Source: Desulfobacteraceae bacterium
Lineage (GTDB): Bacteria > Desulfobacterota > Desulfobacteria > Desulfobacterales > JAABRJ01
Length of the DNA stretch: 9,348 bases
NCBI GenBank assembly: GCA_011390985.1
Contig: JAABRJ010000513.1
Span: 1 to 9,348, forward strand
Direction: 5' to 3'
Under the pieces are notes generated by a model. It saw only the letters and a list, made by a program, of their open reading frames with translations, searched no databases and was not told where the DNA came from. How positions within the stretch are numbered: position 1 is the stretch's first letter; the number at the start of each line of letters is the position of its first letter. Made by a program: the position numbers and the translations under genes. This document shows, in pieces, positions 7,437 through 9,348 of the stretch.

Positions 7437-7663
7437 AATTGGATTTTCCTTTCACCAGGGTGGGCTTGCCTATCAGCCAGCTCCTTACGCGACGGCCATA
7501 AAGAGTTTTCATGGTGACATTCATTATATTCAACCATTCAGGGCGTGAAATTGGGATCAGTTTAACCTACACCGCCGCCGTCAGATCGCAGCACATCGGC
7601 CCCGAAAAATCATCAACCGCCCTGCAGAGGGTTGGGTGCGTTTTCCGAAGATGTCGCAAAAAC

Positions 7664-7687
7664 AATTTCAAGGCGGCCGGTGAAATT
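7664..7687. repeat. Inverted repeat, possible operator or leader hairpin
   Basis: Two perfect 7-nt arms, AATTTCA (7664-7670) and TGAAATT (7681-7687), are separated by 10 nt containing the palindrome CGGCCG. The arms extend further with one bulged base into flanking A and T runs. It would start about 70 nt into the leader of the lipid operon. It could be a repressor site or an RNA hairpin followed by GTTTTTG, that is, attenuator-like. Function is not established. Confidence 0.45.
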
Positions 7688-7765
7688 TTTAAGGGTCTGT
7701 AAATGTTCAAAAACCTATCGCGATGGCCGCATTCTGGGGTGCGGTCGAAATAATTCTAATTACTT

Positions 7766-7794
7766 ATTATATAGCTTTTAAAAAGAACAATCAA
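7766..7794 (-). promoter_or_regulatory. Sigma70-type promoter of the lipid operon
   Basis: Read on the minus strand, TTGATT (7794-7789) and a perfect TATAAT (7771-7766) are separated by exactly 17 nt. They lie in the most AT-rich stretch of the window, about 75 nt past the mutL stop and facing the ligase gene. A start site near 7759 is expected, giving a leader of about 320 nt. The -35 box matches TTGACA at four of six positions. Confidence 0.7.
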
Positions 7795-7870
7795 ACAAAA
7801 TTTCGCTATTTTTGCGTCAGATGCGCTTCTGCGCGGTCCTGGAGTTTGGCGGCTGACCTGCCCCAGCTTC

Positions 7871-9348
7871 TTAGGCCAACCGTTTGAAAGACTTTTCCAG
7901 AAAGCGCACGGACCACTGAATCCAGGTGGGGCGGCCGTGGGGGCAGTGGGACGGGTTGTCGCAGGCGTCCAGCTGGGCCAGCAGGGGCTGGATCTGGGCG
8001 TTGCTCAGGGCCTGATGGGCGCGGATTGCGCCGTGGCAGGCGATGACCACCAGGCAGTCGTCCAGGGCGGCCTCGACATCCGGTGCCAGGCCGGTTTCGG
8101 CCATTTTTTCCACCAGCTCGGTGATCAGCGTCCGGATATCACCGCTTGCCAGCATGGCCGGGACGGCTTTGACCGCGAACGTGTTGCCGCCGAAAGGTTC
8201 GATCTCCAGCCCCACCGCGGCCAGGCGGGGCAGCAGCCCCTCCAGGATCTGGGCTTCGCGGAAGCCGAGTTCCACGGTTTCCGGTATGAGCAGCTTCTGG
8301 CTGCGCTGGCCGGACCGGCCGGCACGTCGCGCCTTGAGGTCTTCGAAGAAAATGCGCTCGTGGGCGGCGTGCTGGTCGATCAGGATCAGGCCTTCGGCCG
8401 ATTCACAGACGATGTAGGTGTTGTGCAGCTGACCGATCACCCGCAGGCTGCTGAAGCCCCGGTTGTGCCAGAGATCGGTCTGCCGGGCGGGTGCCGTCGC
8501 AACGGTCGGCGCTGGGCTGGCGGCGGGGGCTTGCGGGGCCGGCGGGGCGCCAGGTGCAGGCGCAGCGGCTGGCGGACGGCCGAACGCCGGGCGGGGTTCG
8601 GCCACCGTTTTTGCGGCGACACGCGCCCCGTCGGCCGCGGGCGGGGGCTGCTGGCCGGTGGGCAAGGCCGTTGCCGGGGGCTGCCAGCGGGGCGCGTCGG
8701 CGGTCTGGACCGCCCGCGCGACGGCGGCCGCGATCACGGCGTGCACCCGTTCGGGTTCCGCAAAGCGGATCTCGTGTTTGCTGGGGTGGACGTTGACATC
8801 CACCTGGTCGAACGGGAGTTCCACAAAAAGCACCCCCACCGGGAACTGGCCTTTCATCAGGCGCCCGCGAAAGCCTTCGAAAAGGGCGTGCTGGACCACC
8901 CGGTCGCGCACGAAACGCCCATTGACATAAACGAAGATGCCCCTCGAGGTGGTCCGCGTGACGCGCGCGGAAGCTACCCAGCCATGGCCGCAGGCATGGC
9001 CGTCGTCAAATTCGAAACCCTGCAGGGCGCGCTGCAGGTCGCGCCCCAGGATGTCGGCCACCCGGTCCAGCGGGGCGGCCGCGGCGGGCCAGCTTTTAAC
9101 CGTTTTGTCGTTGTGCGTCAGTTTGAACTGGACCCCGGGCCAGCCCATGGCGATGCTGGCCACGGTATCGGCGATATGGCCCATTTCGGTGGCCACCGTT
9201 TTGAGGAACTTACGGCGCGCCGGGGTGTTATAGAAGAGCCGGCGCACGCTGATCATGGTGCCGGGCGGGGCGCCGGTTTCGGCCACCTTTTGGATGCGGC
9301 CGCCTTCCACCGTGATCTCGGTGGCCGCAGCGGCATCGGCCTCGCGGC
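7871..9348 (-). CDS. mutL: DNA mismatch repair protein MutL, C-terminal part
   Basis: The frame is open from the right edge to a TAA at 7873-7871, and 491 full codons are visible. The missing N-terminus would hold the first ATPase motifs. Counting from the GTG codon at 9310, which is internal, GTMISVRRLFYNTPARRKFL (17-36) is the conserved MutL/GHKL segment. FVYVNGRFVRD (126-136) and VNVHPSKHEIRF (172-183) complete the N-terminal module. A proline- and alanine-rich linker (about 210-280) joins it to the dimerisation domain, which starts near RVIGQLHNTYIV (290-301). The endonuclease motif DQHA(X)2E(X)4E is intact (Asp312, Glu318, Glu323), as are ACHGAIRAHQ (424-433) and the metal-site motif CPHGRP (456-461). 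This is therefore a nicking MutL, unlike the E. coli protein. It coordinates MutS with strand removal. It appears to be transcribed separately from the lipid genes. Confidence 0.97.
   Translation of the reverse strand, partial: READAAAATEITVEGGRIQKVAETGAPPGTMISVRRLFYNTPARRKFLKTVATEMGHIADTVASIAMGWPGVQFKLTHNDKTVKSWPAAAAPLDRVADILGRDLQRALQGFEFDDGHACGHGWVASARVTRTTSRGIFVYVNGRFVRDRVVQHALFEGFRGRLMKGQFPVGVLFVELPFDQVDVNVHPSKHEIRFAEPERVHAVIAAAVARAVQTADAPRWQPPATALPTGQQPPPAADGARVAAKTVAEPRPAFGRPPAAAPAPGAPPAPQAPAASPAPTVATAPARQTDLWHNRGFSSLRVIGQLHNTYIVCESAEGLILIDQHAAHERIFFEDLKARRAGRSGQRSQKLLIPETVELGFREAQILEGLLPRLAAVGLEIEPFGGNTFAVKAVPAMLASGDIRTLITELVEKMAETGLAPDVEAALDDCLVVIACHGAIRAHQALSNAQIQPLLAQLDACDNPSHCPHGRPTWIQWSVRFLEKSFKRLA

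Larger units (their letters stand above)
7437..7870. other. Intergenic region between mutL and the lipid operon
   Basis: This 434-nt stretch has no convincing gene and is much richer in A and T than the flanking genes, especially at 7741-7812. It contains the minus-strand promoter at 7794-7766, an inverted repeat at 7687-7664, a second GTGAAATT box at 7545-7552 that repeats one arm of it, and a second isolated TATAAT at 7528-7523 without a good -35 element. A 31-codon minus-strand frame (7524-7429) overlaps the start of the ligase gene but lacks a ribosome binding site. Just after mutL (7870-7800) there is only a short GCGC-AGAA-GCGC hairpin with no following T run, so no clear terminator for mutL is seen. 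Confidence 0.7.

Noticed and set aside
7523..7528. Second TATAAT close to the ligase gene
   Set aside because: No plausible -35 hexamer lies at 16-18 nt and there is no exact extended -10 TG, so it is probably chance in AT-rich DNA.
7511..7702. Plus-strand ORF of 63 codons in the mutL-ligase gap
   Set aside because: No ribosome binding site and no recognisable motif, and it runs through the leader of the minus-strand operon.
1..9348. CRISPR arrays, tRNA/rRNA genes, insertion sequences
   Set aside because: I saw no regularly spaced repeats, no tRNA-like cloverleaf segments and no transposase or terminal inverted repeats on either strand.

Overview
The window is GC-rich, and all genes supported here lie on the minus strand, so transcription runs from high to low coordinates. 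The gene set suggests a Gram-negative, proteobacterium-like organism, possibly Desulfobacterota or another deltaproteobacterial lineage. This placement is inferred from composition and gene content only. Long plus-strand ORFs are antisense shadows of the real genes.

Region by region, in the direction of transcription. (1) 9348-7871 is the C-terminal four fifths or so of MutL, with its endonuclease motif intact; its start lies beyond the right edge. (2) 7870-7437 is a 434-nt AT-richer gap. It holds a well-formed sigma70-type promoter (TTGATT, 17 nt, TATAAT; 7794-7766) facing the next genes, and therefore a leader of about 320 nt. The leader contains an inverted repeat at 7687-7664 and a doubtful 31-codon ORF. 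(3) 7436-3177 is a compact four-gene block: fatty-acyl-AMP ligase/acyl-ACP synthetase, NAD-dependent epimerase/dehydratase-type reductase, dedicated acyl carrier protein, and an alpha-oxoamine synthase family PLP enzyme of the serine palmitoyltransferase kind. Two of the three junctions overlap. (4) 3124-1310 is an MsbA-like fused ABC exporter. (5) 1220-144 is a NeuB-family nonulosonic acid synthase with a SAF domain. (6) 147-1 is the start of a short-chain dehydrogenase that runs off the left edge and overlaps the neuB stop by 4 nt.

The four-gene block matches the bacterial sphingolipid pathway known from Caulobacter (spt, acpR, cerR and an acyl-ACP synthetase). The proposed route: the ligase loads a fatty acid on the ACP, the PLP enzyme condenses the acyl-ACP with serine to 3-ketosphinganine, and the epimerase-like reductase reduces the keto group, probably after N-acylation. 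No ceramide N-acyltransferase is in the window. The same-strand ABC exporter and nonulosonate synthase raise the possibility that the lipid is flipped and carries, or shares a surface with, a sialic-acid-like sugar. That last link is inference from gene order.
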